A DNA stretch of 64,000 bases from Plumapathes pennacea (lineage: Eukaryota; Cnidaria; Anthozoa; Antipatharia; Myriopathidae), in contig OZ038467.1 in NCBI GenBank assembly GCA_964036295.1, positions 18,975,170-19,039,169 of the forward strand, read 5' to 3'. How positions within the stretch are numbered: the stretch's first letter is position 1; every line of letters starts with the position of its first letter. A program made the translations under genes and the position numbers. This document shows, one piece after another, positions 63,595 to 64,000 of the stretch. Under the pieces are notes generated by a model. It ran no database searches. It was not told where the DNA came from and saw nothing but the letters and a program-made list of their open reading frames with translations.

Positions 63595-64000
63595 CGGTCA
63601 GTTGGCTATCCCCAAAGGTGACCGCTTAAAGTGCCTATAAACCTTCAGACGTTACGTTTTGATATGAAAGTAGGAAGTAGTCTAAACAACTAATGGCCAA
63701 AGAAACTCCGCTCCGAAGCGTATTTATGTATTTTTCCGCCCGGCAAACATGCGATTTTGACCGCCATTTTGAACCTGACCGCGCAAAGTTTTTCGATCGA
63801 GAGCCTGGGTTATGACGTCAGAGGAGGGACTCGTTTCTTGTCAAACAAAACTTTCACACAGATTTTGCAGTTGGCGAGGTGAGAATTATGCCTCATAGAT
63901 GTGTTGTCGAGAAAAACGTAACCAAGGTAAAAAACCAACTAAGGCAAAGAGACGCCAAAGCGATGCCAGTCCCTCCTCTGACGTCACAGACCCAGTCTCC

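Overview
This is intron-rich animal nuclear DNA. The widely spaced exons with GT/AG borders, the symmetrical EGF and MAM modules and the dense miniature transposons, minisatellites and LINE relics all point to a metazoan. My best guess is a cnidarian, probably an anthozoan such as a coral; this is inference from architecture and repeat style, because no species-diagnostic sequence could be searched. Nearly all the ORFs longer than 150 codons are artefacts of tandem repeats. The real genes are chains of small exons.

Two paralogous genes lie head to tail on the minus strand. Gene 1 (60555 to 33946, 24 coding exons, predicted 1234 aa) encodes a signal peptide, a glycosylation-rich linker, eight calcium-binding-type EGF domains and five MAM domains. 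Gene 2 (25149 to 2918, 16 coding exons, predicted 878 aa) encodes a signal peptide and five MAM domains. Each MAM domain is spread over three exons (called A, B and C here) with the same intron-phase pattern ten times out of ten, and both reading frames close exactly at a stop codon seven residues after the last MAM cysteine. MAM domains 2 and 3 carry the same extra cysteines in both genes, so a five-MAM gene appears to have duplicated as a unit. Both products look secreted and probably act in extracellular adhesion or matrix; their true role is unknown.

Layout. 1-2900: a 90-bp minisatellite and the 3' end of gene 2. 2.9-25.2 kb: gene 2, with minisatellites and MITEs in its introns. 25.2-33.9 kb: intergenic DNA with a decayed LINE that holds a MITE inside a MITE. 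33.9-60.6 kb: gene 1. Its EGF exons sit in a 271-bp tandem exon+intron array that ends in a dead ninth EGF exon, and its long first intron carries a PIF/Harbinger-derived element. 60.6-61.1 kb: three 140-bp repeats upstream of the gene 1 start codon. 61.1-64 kb: low-complexity DNA, MITEs and what looks like the last exon of another minus-strand gene.

The most striking non-coding feature is a textbook type I hammerhead ribozyme (50966-50887, minus strand). It lies in sense orientation in the gene 1 intron that separates the EGF block from the MAM block. A second, looser hammerhead-like fold recurs in the arms of a foldback repeat family scattered through the window.
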